Below are positions 1 to 7,521 of a DNA stretch of 58,591 bases, piece after piece. The DNA lies in IMG/VR virus record IMGVR_UViG_3300032893_000050, positions 1 through 58,591 of that record, one strand, 5' to 3'. Source of the stretch: a virus. The stretch's first letter is position 1, and every line of letters starts with the position of its first letter. A model generated the notes under the pieces. It was not told the DNA's origin, ran no database searches, and saw only the letters and a program-made list of their open reading frames with translations. Both the position numbers and the translations under genes were made by a program.

Positions 1-256
1 CAACTCGAGCCGCAACTTCCGCCGCAACTTACGCCGCAACTTACGCCGCAACTCGAGCCGCAACTGAAGCCGCAACTGAAGCCGCAACTTCCGCCGCAAC
101 TCGAGCCGCAACTTCCGCCGCAACTTACGCCGCAACTTACGCCGCAACTCGAGCCGCAACTGAAGCCGCAACTGAAGCCGCAACTGAAGCCGCAACTGAA
201 GCCGCAACTTCCGCCGCAACTGAAGCCGCAACTTCCGCCGCAACTGAAGCCGCAGA
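1..256 (+). repeat. 12-bp coding tandem array, tetrapeptide AATX
   Basis: A perfect 12-bp tandem array (unit gccgcaactNNN) runs from the window edge. In frame 3 it reads Ala-Ala-Thr-X about 21 times. X is only ever CGA, TCC, TAC or GAA (R, S, Y, E), with no synonymous variants, so units are homogenised at DNA level. The order R-S-Y-Y-R-E-E-S occurs twice in succession, which is a 96-bp higher-order duplication. The array continues beyond the window. Confidence 0.95.
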
Positions 257-1043
257 TCATCTTGTGAGTTTCCTATTAGAATGTATTTCCAAATCCTGGA
301 GAATGTATTCGGGCGGTAATCAATGGTCTTCGTGGAGTTCGTTCATCACAGCTGGGCGCTACGTCTATCAATTGCCAATAGATTATTCCAAATGGGATCA
401 CTGGGAAGTTCTCAGCAAAGTGTCTGGACCGAGATATGTTCACAAGCGATTTTCTATCGTGAGTGATTTACCGATCCGGATCGGTCGAGATGAACAAAAT
501 CGACCACACTGTTCTGAAGGTCCTCAGTTAGAATGGCGGGATGGGTGGAAGACGTACTATTGGCACGGAACGAAAGTCGATTGTAGGGTTATTGAATATC
601 CCGAATCGTTCACGAGAGAAGAATTGATGGGGTCAAATAGTGAAGCGAATCGGGCGATTGCTGAACGACTCGGCTGGGAGCGCTATATAGAGAAAATTGG
701 AGCGCATAAACTCAACGACTGGCAAGATCCGAGAACACTTCTTGACTATTCACTTCTTGAATTGCCATCAGAGTTGGGTGAATTGAGACCGCGGCTGCTT
801 ATGATGAAAAGTCCACCACTCAACGACGGCACGCAGCCGAAGTTCATTGAGCCGGTTGATCCTGGTCTGAAAACCGCTCAAGCTGCGCGCAAGTGGCAGT
901 TTCGTCTATCATCTCATCAGGCGGCGCGATACTACAGGCACGGTGATATTGTGGTAACGTACGCTCCCAAAGACTCTCTCTACTGGCCATCGGTAGAGGA
1001 ATGCAACGCAAACCCAGAAATCGAATTTGTACAGGAGGCGTGA
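3..1043 (+). CDS. DUF6745-like protein with N-terminal AATX repeats, 5' partial
   Basis: Open from the window edge: about 85 residues of AATX repeat lead into a globular domain of about 260 residues. The domain resembles DUF6745 proteins of phages and bacteria: a GGNQWS.W motif, then LPIDYSKWDHWE, QNRPHCSEGPQLEWRDG and a Tyr-Trp-His-Gly segment. Family members usually carry a further N-terminal domain, missing here because the gene runs off the window. The molecular function of the family is unknown. A small partner gene follows 1 base after the stop, which matches the usual neighbourhood as I recall it. Family assignment is from memory of motifs. Confidence 0.75.
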   Translation, partial: TRAATSAATYAATYAATRAATEAATEAATSAATRAATSAATYAATYAATRAATEAATEAATEAATEAATSAATEAATSAATEAADHLVSFLLECISKSWRMYSGGNQWSSWSSFITAGRYVYQLPIDYSKWDHWEVLSKVSGPRYVHKRFSIVSDLPIRIGRDEQNRPHCSEGPQLEWRDGWKTYYWHGTKVDCRVIEYPESFTREELMGSNSEANRAIAERLGWERYIEKIGAHKLNDWQDPRTLLDYSLLELPSELGELRPRLLMMKSPPLNDGTQPKFIEPVDPGLKTAQAARKWQFRLSSHQAARYYRHGDIVVTYAPKDSLYWPSVEECNANPEIEFVQEA

Positions 1044-1044
1044 T

Positions 1045-1314
1045 ATGACTGAAATCAAAAGACACAATGGTAAACTGGTTCTCGGCGACGGCGAAGTCAC
1101 GGGTCACCAACACACCATTCGAGACAAATCGGCGAGAATGTTCCGGATAAACGTCGAAGATCGCGCTTTGAACATTCCTGACGGCGCAACACTGCGCCAT
1201 GAGCGCGGCGATGTTCCGGCTGAGCACCGCGACATCATATTGCCAGTGGGCGAACCAGTCGTAACAACAAAGAGGCAATACATTCCAGAAGGGTGGACTC
1301 CGGTTCTTGATTGA
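1045..1314 (+). CDS. Small DUF6745-neighbour protein
   Basis: 89 residues, all-beta looking, with GDGEVTGHQHTI followed by LRHERGDVPAEHRDIILP and a C-terminal arginine/tyrosine strand. Short proteins with a G-E-x-T-G-H-x-H-x-I motif commonly accompany DUF6745 genes. The start at 1045 is chosen because aggaggcgtgat places a strong ribosome site just upstream; an upstream in-frame start at 1027 would overlap the previous gene. The His residues could bind metal, but no function is known. Confidence 0.75.
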   Translation: MTEIKRHNGKLVLGDGEVTGHQHTIRDKSARMFRINVEDRALNIPDGATLRHERGDVPAEHRDIILPVGEPVVTTKRQYIPEGWTPVLD

Positions 1315-1330
1315 GCAAATGACTATCAAG

Positions 1331-1573
1331 AATCGAAAGGATGTGGAGGCTTTGCAGGACAGTGTCCAAGCTGGGCAACAAAGTCGATACGACCCTATCA
1401 GGAGCAGAAACGATGGCGAGGTCTTGCAGGTCGAGCCTTCTGGTGAGTTCCTCGGTGGTGTCGCGTGCGCGTCAGGAGTCGAAAGGATGAGGAGGTTTTG
1501 TAGTACGGGGTGCCAATGAGGTAAATCAAAGGCACCGCCGAACGCCGGGAAGCAGAAGGAAAGGTGCTGCAAA
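1331..1573 (+). repeat. Degenerate ~73-bp repeats in an intergenic leader
   Basis: About 260 bases separate the neighbouring genes. They hold three clear and one weak copy of a unit beginning roughly ag(t/c)(c)gaaaggatgNggaggNtttgcagg, with ATGs at 1341, 1413 and 1487 and a weak fourth copy near 1549. Small open frames exist here (for example from 1319 to 1519), but they track the repeat and do not look like conserved protein. It may be a decayed repeat or an RNA leader with serial Shine-Dalgarno-like sites. Confidence 0.45.
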
Positions 1574-2362
1574 GTGGCCCACAAGTCAACCGTAGAGATT
1601 CCGCCAGCGGACGAACTCAAGTTGCGCTGGTACTTTTCCCTGGGAATTTCAGCCTTCGAATTCTCCACGTTCGGCAGACAAATCGAACTTGCTCGACTGC
1701 ACAACGAAGGTTCATTCATATGCCACAGCTGCGGGGGTGATGGAGTCTCTGGCTCCGGTGCGTTCGCGGTAATCTGTCGCGCATGCAAGGGCCGCGGAAC
1801 GCATCGCTCAAGTCTGTCGAGCCATGCACCCTCTAGATTCGCTACAATCCGGTGCGAGAAGTGTGATGGTGTAGTCGGAAATGATGATTGCCCCGATTGT
1901 GGTGGTGATGGCTACATCGAATCATCGGGCGCTTTCGAAACTGGTGCTCAGCCATCAGAGCTTCACGAGCCGGATATCTCGGAAATCAAGCTATACGGCG
2001 AAGTTGCCCGAGTTCTACGTGTACTCAGCAAGACACATAATCAGGTTCTTGAGCGATTTTATGGTGACTGCGGAGAAAGATGGGCTAGAACAGACCGCGG
2101 TCGCATGTTCTCGCTTTACGACCTCACCAAGGCAGGCAAGATGCTGCTGGAGACGTTTGCGAAGCCAACTGAGGCCTGCCTGCCACCAATTGAGCGCATC
2201 GGTGTCGCCGCCGAACTCGAACGAACCAAGTCCGTCGAACGCCGAAGGCAGCAGCTAAGCGACGCTCTGGCCCAATCGGTCAAACTGTACGGATCGACAG
2301 CATCATCCTGGTGCGCAGCTCGGCAGCACCAGAAGGAGACCATGTATGCAAAGGCGGTCTAG
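1574..2362 (+). CDS. DnaJ-type zinc-motif phage protein
   Basis: 262 residues from a GTG start with ggaaaggtg upstream. The centre carries cysteine pairs of the DnaJ zinc-centre type: CHSCGGDG (about residue 51), CRACKGRG (about 70), CEKCDG (about 94) and CPDCGGDG (about 105). These would fold two zinc sites. The flanks are helical; the C-terminal part (RWARTDRGRMFSLYDLT) resembles recurrent phage hypotheticals of early regions. It is not a J-protein because no HPD J-domain is visible. It likely binds protein or nucleic acid; the role is unknown. Confidence 0.7.
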   Translation: MAHKSTVEIPPADELKLRWYFSLGISAFEFSTFGRQIELARLHNEGSFICHSCGGDGVSGSGAFAVICRACKGRGTHRSSLSSHAPSRFATIRCEKCDGVVGNDDCPDCGGDGYIESSGAFETGAQPSELHEPDISEIKLYGEVARVLRVLSKTHNQVLERFYGDCGERWARTDRGRMFSLYDLTKAGKMLLETFAKPTEACLPPIERIGVAAELERTKSVERRRQQLSDALAQSVKLYGSTASSWCAARQHQKETMYAKAV

Positions 2363-2558
2363 GCGTAGGTTGTCCCGTGTGTACCTGAGCTCCAGAGAGC
2401 TTGCTCAATTACTCGGTTTCGAAACGACCGAGGGCGCGGTCGAATTTTTGAAACGCGAGAAATTAGGCCGAAAGCTTGGCGGACGCTGGAAGGTAACGCT
2501 TGACCAACTGCAGTCAAGCTATCCTGAAATGGCAGCAAAAGCACTTCGAAGCGTATGA
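2346..2558 (+). CDS. Excisionase/MerR-like helix-turn-helix protein
   Basis: 70 residues. The sequence LSSRELAQLLGFET then AVEFLKREKLGRKLGGRWKV is the winged-helix pattern of excisionase/AlpA DNA-binding proteins: a recognition helix followed by a lysine/arginine-rich wing. It overlaps the previous gene by 17 bases and has aaggag upstream of its ATG. With no integrase in the window, it is more likely a small transcription regulator than an excisionase. Confidence 0.6.
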   Translation: MQRRSRRRLSRVYLSSRELAQLLGFETTEGAVEFLKREKLGRKLGGRWKVTLDQLQSSYPEMAAKALRSV

Positions 2559-2694
2559 ATCCCAACGAAACCCAACAAGACACCCAAAACCGCATCGCGC
2601 ACGTGGGCGCGTACTTTTAGGATTACCGAACAAGCCGCAGCACGCGGCAGCGTCCAGGCCAAGTGACCGGCAGGCGGAACATCCCATCAAGCGC

Positions 2695-2877
2695 ATGAAG
2701 CAGGAGCCAGCAGCCAAGCCCCGCCGACTCATCATCGACGTGCCGCCATCCTGGCTCAAACATGTCCGTGACAGCGCCCTCAAAGCGTCAGTGGCCCAGC
2801 GGGTCATCGAAAAGCAGATGCGGCGCCTAGAATCCGAACGAAATCAGGCGAGCGGAACACCACAGCGGCACGATTGA
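2695..2877 (+). CDS. Small basic hypothetical protein
   Basis: 60 residues, basic and helical (RLIIDVPPSWLKHVRDSALK then VIEKQMRRLESER). The reading frame is open upstream to 2500, but codons before 2695 read as low-complexity arginine/proline, so the ATG at 2695 is preferred; no strong ribosome site is visible. Between the previous gene and this one lies only a 21-codon frame (2556-2621) that overlaps the previous stop as ATGA. Confidence 0.4.
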   Translation: MKQEPAAKPRRLIIDVPPSWLKHVRDSALKASVAQRVIEKQMRRLESERNQASGTPQRHD

Positions 2878-2917
2878 GCCGCATAGTGCTCGCCGGAACA
2901 ACGCACCAGGTCGCCGC

Positions 2918-3613
2918 ATGAACGACATGGCACAAGGCTGGTCCCCGGCCCTCACGGCCCTGCACGAGGACATGGCAGCGGGGCAGCACCCCATGGATGT
3001 CGCGGCACGCCGGGATGCACTGGCTCAGCTGCACCGGTACTTCAGCGCTGACCAAGCGCTTACCATCCTGGAGGTCGGTTGTGGCTCCGGATACCTGCTG
3101 GACGAAATCGCCGCAGCGTTTCCCAGCGCTGGCATCTTCGGCGAAGACGTTCACCCCACGGACTCAACGATTGCCGGGTGGAGCCTGCTCGACTGCCCGC
3201 TACCCACCGGATTGTGTGACGCCGTCCTAGCCCTCAGCGTCCTAGAGCACATCCAGGACGACACCCTGGCCCTGCAGCAGCTCTATCGCATCCTGAGACC
3301 CGGCGGCATCGCCATCATCCAGGTCCCGGCAGGGCAGCACCTGTACGACGGCTACGACGCAGCCCTGGGTCACTACAGGCGCTACGCTGATGGGGTCCTG
3401 GCTCAGCAGATGCTCAACGTCGGGTTCGAGATCACACGCGAAACGCATCTCGGCGCGGTGGCATACCCGGCATTCTGGGCAGCAAAGACCTGGAATCAGC
3501 TCACGCACGCCAAGCCGAGTCCGGAACTGGTCCGCGAAAACGCGACCAGCTCTTCCAACGGAATGCTCATGCGCGCTGCGCTCAAACTCGAACAGGCGCC
3601 GGCAAGTGGCTGA
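2918..3613 (+). CDS. Class I SAM-dependent methyltransferase (type 11)
   Basis: 231 residues. SAM-binding motif I is LEVGCGSGY (residues 51-59), a short acidic strand follows (GEDVHP), and LALSVLEHIQDD (about residue 105) is the motif IV/post-IV region typical of the Methyltransf_11 group, followed by LRPGG. The substrate cannot be read from sequence; relatives act on small molecules, lipids or sugars, and no DNA-methylase N/DPPY motif is present. It could belong to a modification cassette with nearby genes. Confidence 0.8.
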   Translation: MNDMAQGWSPALTALHEDMAAGQHPMDVAARRDALAQLHRYFSADQALTILEVGCGSGYLLDEIAAAFPSAGIFGEDVHPTDSTIAGWSLLDCPLPTGLCDAVLALSVLEHIQDDTLALQQLYRILRPGGIAIIQVPAGQHLYDGYDAALGHYRRYADGVLAQQMLNVGFEITRETHLGAVAYPAFWAAKTWNQLTHAKPSPELVRENATSSSNGMLMRAALKLEQAPASG

Positions 3614-3659
3614 ATTACCCGGTTGGCATTAGGTGTCTAGTCACGGGAGTCAAGACGAA

Positions 3660-3902
3660 GTGAATTCGGTGCTGGTGCTTCATAAATGCGGTCGATGTGG
3701 GCAAGCGGCTATTCCGTTCGACTTGGAACTCCGAGGCGAACAAGTCGCGAGCGGATGGTCATGCAAAGAGTGCTTGCAAAAGACGCAGAATGAGCTCGAA
3801 AGCGTCAAACCAGTCTTTGAAGCGATGCTAAGTTGTGGGGTTACTCGGGACGTCGCAAACGACGTCATGACGTATTTGCTCGAAAGGCATAACCCGACTT
3901 GA
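3660..3902 (+). CDS. Small zinc-ribbon protein
   Basis: 80 residues. Two cysteine knuckles, CGRC and CKEC, are separated by about 27 residues, as in a zinc ribbon; the remainder is helical. The GTG at 3660 has gggag about 10 bases upstream; a longer GTG start at 3633 has no visible ribosome site but cannot be excluded. The stop overlaps the next start (TTGA), implying translational coupling. Confidence 0.6.
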   Translation: MNSVLVLHKCGRCGQAAIPFDLELRGEQVASGWSCKECLQKTQNELESVKPVFEAMLSCGVTRDVANDVMTYLLERHNPT

Positions 3903-4087
3903 ACTACAAACGCGGCAAGCCGAAGTCAAAGCGCGCTGGCTGCCTCTGGTGCAAGCCTCACAAGGCCGAGAACGTCCGCAAGATTCCTCGAAGCAAGCGG
4001 GCTCAGTCGATACTATCCGAGCGCATCGGCATCGTGTACATCAACGGCAGGCAAGTGGCCGAAATCGAAAGCATGCGTGCGAGATGA
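3899..4087 (+). CDS. Small basic protein with CxxC knuckle
   Basis: 62 residues from a TTG start overlapping the upstream stop. The N-terminal part is Lys/Arg rich with CLWCKPHK, followed by a beta-rich tail (GIVYINGRQVAEIES). It probably binds nucleic acid. The stop again overlaps the next ATG. Confidence 0.5.
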   Translation: MNYKRGKPKSKRAGCLWCKPHKAENVRKIPRSKRAQSILSERIGIVYINGRQVAEIESMRAR

Positions 4088-4284
4088 CCACCGACCCCCG
4101 CGAACGCCGCAGCCCCGAGCCCATCCAGCCGAGGCACATCGAAATCGCTAGGCTGTGCGGTGACTGGTGCGGTGGGACCAGGGGGACTGAATCCTACATG
4201 AGGCGGAAAGTTGAGCCGGCGAATGGCAGCGCCTCAACCCCGCCAACAGGTATGCATCAAAGTACCAGCGCCCGAGTGGCCTAA
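4084..4284 (+). CDS. Hypothetical small protein, possible frame break
   Basis: 66 residues starting at an ATGA overlap. The first 40 residues look protein-like (PRHIEIARLCGDWCGG). After about 4214 the frame that looks coding is the one running into the ParB gene (GEWQRLNPANRYASKYQRP, directly before its ATG). A missing base near 4216 would fuse this gene to the ParB-like protein. Alternatively both are separate and this is chance. Confidence 0.35.
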   Translation: MTTDPRERRSPEPIQPRHIEIARLCGDWCGGTRGTESYMRRKVEPANGSASTPPTGMHQSTSARVA

Positions 4285-4289
4285 CGGAA

Positions 4290-4988
4290 ATGTCTCGTAA
4301 TTCGACAGCAGAAAAGGCAGAACTGACGCCCGGCGCACTAATGCCTGACAGAAACCATGCGCGCGAGCCGGCGGCCGAATGGGTGCACATTGACGAGCTG
4401 GTCCCGTGGGAAAAGAACCCCAGGAAGAACGACGAGGCGGCCCCGAAGCTTGCAAAGCTCATAGTCAAGCTTGGGTTTGGGTCGGCCATGCTGGCCTGGA
4501 TAGACCCGGCAACGGGCGCCAAGCAGATTTTGGGTGGTCACACTCGCAAGAAGGCGGTCAAGATACTGCAGCGGAAGTTGCCGATGTGCAGCGCCACGCA
4601 GCGCGCCAAGTGGCATCCTGACGCAATCAGGACCGCCGAGACTGGCATGCTTCCGGTGCGAGTCCGGACAGACTTGACGCCTTCACAGGCTCACCAGCTG
4701 GCAATCTCTGACAACAAGGCCAACGAATGGGCCGATTGGGACGATGAGCTACTGCCAGACGTTCTGTCCGAGTTCAGTCTCGACGACGTCGAGGACATGG
4801 GCTTTGATCCAGACAAGCTCGACAGAATGGCCGACGATCTGTATGGGCTTGGGGAACTCAATAAGCCGTCGATCGATGTCACTGGTGGCGACAGATTTGA
4901 GCTTCGGATATCGGGACCGCTCGACGCTCAACTCGAAGTGATGCGGCTGTTGGGTAAGATTCCAGGCGTTGAAATCTCTGAGTCATGA
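4290..4988 (+). CDS. ParB-like (ParB/Srx fold) nuclease-domain protein
   Basis: 232 residues. The ParB N-domain pattern is clear: IDELVPWEKNPRKND (ParB box I-like), then LGGHTRKKA, the GxxR/GGHxR phosphate-binding signature, and TPSQAHQLAISDNKANE, which resembles the helix following ParB domains in phage methyltransferase-associated proteins. No HTH domain for parS binding is seen, so a partition role is unlikely. Phage ParB/Srx proteins often sit next to methyltransferases, as here. Stop and next start overlap (ATGA). Confidence 0.8.
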   Translation: MSRNSTAEKAELTPGALMPDRNHAREPAAEWVHIDELVPWEKNPRKNDEAAPKLAKLIVKLGFGSAMLAWIDPATGAKQILGGHTRKKAVKILQRKLPMCSATQRAKWHPDAIRTAETGMLPVRVRTDLTPSQAHQLAISDNKANEWADWDDELLPDVLSEFSLDDVEDMGFDPDKLDRMADDLYGLGELNKPSIDVTGGDRFELRISGPLDAQLEVMRLLGKIPGVEISES

Positions 4989-5596
4989 AATCTTCGCCGC
5001 TTGCGACGCTGAAAAATAACACTCAGCGGTTCAACGCAAAGCATGCGGTCGACGCGAAGACCACCCTTCGACTAAAAGCCGCCGCATGGTGTCAGCCTCT
5101 CAATGTTTTCGAGGGATTCTATGGGTCCGGTGAAATGCGCAAACGCGCATGGTCCAATGCTGATTATTGGGTTGGATGTGATACCGAACCATGGAAAGCG
5201 GGACAAGAACCGCGATTAGTTGGAGACAACAGAATCGCCCTCCGTTCGTTGGACTTGGGACGGTTCAACGTTTTCGATCTAGACGCCTTTGGTTCTCCCT
5301 GGGATCAGCTGCTCATAATTTCTGAGCGACGCCAATGGGATATGGGAGAACACGGATCGATCGTCATAACAGACGGCACATCCATGAATTTGAGACTAGG
5401 TTCGGTTCCAAAGTCACTAGCGCAATTGGTTGGCGTATCATCGCGCAGGTCCTCGGGGAATGGCCTAGAGCTTCAAAGCCAAGGACTGCTAGCATGGTGC
5501 GAAGTTTCTCACGTTAGACCCGTGGACATATTTAGCGCCAGGGGTGACACATGCGCAGTGATGAAATACTCATGCGTGAATTTCGAGGGTCTTTAG
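4985..5596 (+). CDS. Trm1/TcmP-like methyltransferase-fold protein
   Basis: 203 residues. FEGFYGSGEM resembles a SAM-binding loop, WVGCDTE the motif II acidic strand, and FDLDAFGSPWDQL the D-x-D-x-F-G-S-P motif of Trm1-type tRNA methyltransferases and of TcmP (three-Cys-motif partner) proteins. TcmP families are defined by adjacency to Gp37/Gp68 proteins, and exactly such a gene converges on this one with a 27-base 3' overlap. The nucleic-acid substrate is unknown. The methyltransferase fold is moderately sure; the TcmP link is inferred from motif plus context. Confidence 0.6.
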   Translation: MKSSPLATLKNNTQRFNAKHAVDAKTTLRLKAAAWCQPLNVFEGFYGSGEMRKRAWSNADYWVGCDTEPWKAGQEPRLVGDNRIALRSLDLGRFNVFDLDAFGSPWDQLLIISERRQWDMGEHGSIVITDGTSMNLRLGSVPKSLAQLVGVSSRRSSGNGLELQSQGLLAWCEVSHVRPVDIFSARGDTCAVMKYSCVNFEGL

Positions 5597-6412
5597 GCGA
5601 CCAACCCCATCAAGCTTCTTGTGCACGTAGGTAGCCGGCATTGCTCCGGGCTTCGTGGGCATCTCGTCCCAGGTTCGACCGTCGAGCAATCGACCCGCTG
5701 ACGTGGGTCGGGATCCACCGTGTTGCTTGAAAAATAGCGGCACTCCGAACTTGATGCACTGGTCGCGCAGTCCGCGAATCCAGTCAGTGTGTTCAGGGTT
5801 CGGTTCCCATTTGCCTTTGCGGTTCTTGCGAGCCAGCCCGCGGACATCGGCTATGGTTGGGTCCATCATGTGAGAGCCTGACTCTCCACCGATGATCAGC
5901 CAGTCGATTCCGATGAGGTCGAGGTCAAGCGGTCCGAGCAATGGTTCCGCTGAGACGAACTTGACTCCGGCATTGATGGCCTTGAGCGTGTCGAGCCGGT
6001 GTGCTGTGAGTTGGTGTTCAATCGTGACACCGAGCCAGACGCAATCCGGAACCGCTCGAGTCGCAAAATATCGAGCGGCCAATTCGGGGCGCTTGGTCAG
6101 CAACTGATAGCGGTGCCGAGGTGTCGAGCGAATTGCGTCAAACATTTGGTCTCGATACGAGTCCGGGATCTGTTTGTGAAACCAGTCACTGGTCGAATTG
6201 CAGAAGATGAGACTCGGATTCTTGATTCGCGAGGGTTCGTCCAGCTTCCAAGGCCGCATTGTGATGTCGAATCCGTTAGGGAATGCCGTCGTGCCGCGCT
6301 TGTCCTCGGTGAGGCGCTCTGCATAGCAGTGCTTGCACCCAGCGCTCACTTTTGAGCAGCCACTTACGGCTCCCCACGTTAGCTCGGTCCAGAGAATTTC
6401 AGTCTCTTGCAT
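5570..6412 (-). CDS. Gp37/Gp68 family (DUF5131) radical-SAM-like protein, copy 1
   Basis: 280 residues. The N-terminus has the three-cysteine motif CSKVSAGCKHCYAE (C-x6-C-x2-C, about residues 19-32), which in this family is thought to hold an iron-sulfur cluster as in radical-SAM enzymes. Other family marks are IFCNSTSDWFH, LLTKRPE, FVSAEPLLGPL and WLIIGGESG, and the end GRLLDGRTWDEMP. The gene is full length and intact, unlike the second copy near 50 kb. The biochemical activity of the family is not established. Confidence 0.88.
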   Translation of the reverse strand: MQETEILWTELTWGAVSGCSKVSAGCKHCYAERLTEDKRGTTAFPNGFDITMRPWKLDEPSRIKNPSLIFCNSTSDWFHKQIPDSYRDQMFDAIRSTPRHRYQLLTKRPELAARYFATRAVPDCVWLGVTIEHQLTAHRLDTLKAINAGVKFVSAEPLLGPLDLDLIGIDWLIIGGESGSHMMDPTIADVRGLARKNRKGKWEPNPEHTDWIRGLRDQCIKFGVPLFFKQHGGSRPTSAGRLLDGRTWDEMPTKPGAMPATYVHKKLDGVGRLKTLEIHA

Positions 6413-6427
6413 TTTTACAAGCCCTTT

Positions 6428-6877
6428 CTAAATCATCGACACCAGCTGAGCCGTCACGCTGGCAACACCATCTAAGTCCGGAAACTCGCGAAATGCTCCG
6501 AGTCCCCCGATTTTGTTGCGAGTGTTCGGTTCGAATTTCGACTTGTCCCACACTGTCCTGTCTGCGAGCATAGGGCGTGTCGATTTGATATCGGAAATTG
6601 GCGCGTTATCGACCAACTGAGGATTCACCGGACCATACAGCTCTAATCGCGTTGCCCAATCCTCATTGCGGCAGCCGCCGGGCGCCGGGCTCGAAACGAG
6701 GCAATGGACACGGAGCAACACAGGCTCCTCCGGCTGTGCGTGTTCTAGTTCGTAGTTCGATTCGGCGATGAGCACGCCGCCGATGCGTTTGGTCAACGGT
6801 ATGATTCGTGCGCCACTGAGGTTGTATTCGCGAGTTTCGCCACACGGGACCTGTTTTGTGATGCGTAGATTGGTCAT
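6428..6877 (-). CDS. Hypothetical protein, beta-rich
   Basis: 149 residues when started at the ATG at 6877 (a GTG start at 6910 would add 11). It contains alternating beta-strand patterns (EYNLSGARIIPL, PVLLRVHCLV, RLELYGPVN) and no recognised motif. It lies 15 bases upstream of the DUF5131 gene on the same strand, so the two probably share a transcript starting in the divergent gap before the terminase. Confidence 0.6.
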   Translation of the reverse strand: MTNLRITKQVPCGETREYNLSGARIIPLTKRIGGVLIAESNYELEHAQPEEPVLLRVHCLVSSPAPGGCRNEDWATRLELYGPVNPQLVDNAPISDIKSTRPMLADRTVWDKSKFEPNTRNKIGGLGAFREFPDLDGVASVTAQLVSMI

Positions 6878-7035
6878 TTCGAGTCGCTTTCTATCGGTCT
6901 TGACCGACACATAGATAATGATGCTAAGTAAGCGACTTTGCTAGTCTTTTTTGCGGCACTGCTAAAACCATAGGAAGACAACCTTTTCACCAAAAGCCAC
7001 GACCTTTCTTAGTCCAGGCCCGCGGATAAATCGAC
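6878..7035. promoter_or_regulatory. Divergent intergenic region before terminase
   Basis: About 160 AT-richer bases separate the leftward DUF5131 pair from the rightward packaging operon, so promoters for both are expected here. T- and A-runs (for example gtcttttttgcg near 6942) are present, but I cannot place convincing -35/-10 pairs. It could also hold the packaging recognition site, since small-terminase proteins often bind near their own gene. Confidence 0.4.
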
Positions 7036-7521
7036 ATGGCAGGCAAGACCCGAGGCCCGAAATTCAAGCTGGACCGAGCCCTTGAGGCGCGTCTAATCCA
7101 GCTGCTCGAAGCGGGCGTCCCAAGTTCAGTCGCCTATCCGGGGGCTGGAATCAGTCGCGAGACGGCCAGCGACTATCGGCGGCGTGCTCGATTGGGCGAG
7201 CCACGCTTCGTTGAGTTTGACGAGAAGATTCGGGCCGCCATCGCCAAAGGCCGTGTCGGTCTGCTCCTGCAGGTCCGCAAGCATGGCAATAAGGACTTCC
7301 GGGCTCCGGCGTGGATTCTGAACAACGCCCACTCGGAAGAGTTCGGCCCCAAGTCTAAGGTCGAAATCTCGCTCGAGCAGGAAGCGCAGAAGCTCCTAGG
7401 CGTAGCCAAGAAGGCGTTGCCACCCAGTGAATACGCAAAGCTACTCCAAGCCTACATCGCAAGCCAGCAGGGTAATGCTGGAGATGGCCCAGCGGGAACT
7501 GGCGAGCCTGACGGCGAGTGA
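7036..7521 (+). CDS. Terminase small subunit
   Basis: 161 residues. The N-terminal part is a helix-turn-helix (ARLIQLLEAGVPSSVAYPGAGISRETASDYRRRA) of the kind found in small terminases, followed by a helical middle (FVEFDEKIRAAIAKGRVGLL) and a low-complexity Gly/Asp tail. It lies directly before and overlaps the large terminase, the canonical position. Its role is to recognise the packaging site and stimulate the large subunit. Confidence 0.8.
   Translation: MAGKTRGPKFKLDRALEARLIQLLEAGVPSSVAYPGAGISRETASDYRRRARLGEPRFVEFDEKIRAAIAKGRVGLLLQVRKHGNKDFRAPAWILNNAHSEEFGPKSKVEISLEQEAQKLLGVAKKALPPSEYAKLLQAYIASQQGNAGDGPAGTGEPDGE

Noticed and set aside
1-256. CRISPR-like array at the left end (and 58297-58591 at the right end)
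   Set aside because: Units are 12 and 15 bp, without spacers, and stay in frame with long proteins; they are coding tandem repeats.
844-1788. Long open frame on the minus strand (314 codons)
   Set aside because: It opposes three well-supported plus-strand genes, has no ribosome site and reads as Cys/Pro/Arg-rich shadow sequence.
2346-2558. Excisionase implying a lysogeny module
   Set aside because: No integrase, repressor pair or attachment site is visible; the HTH alone does not support lysogeny.
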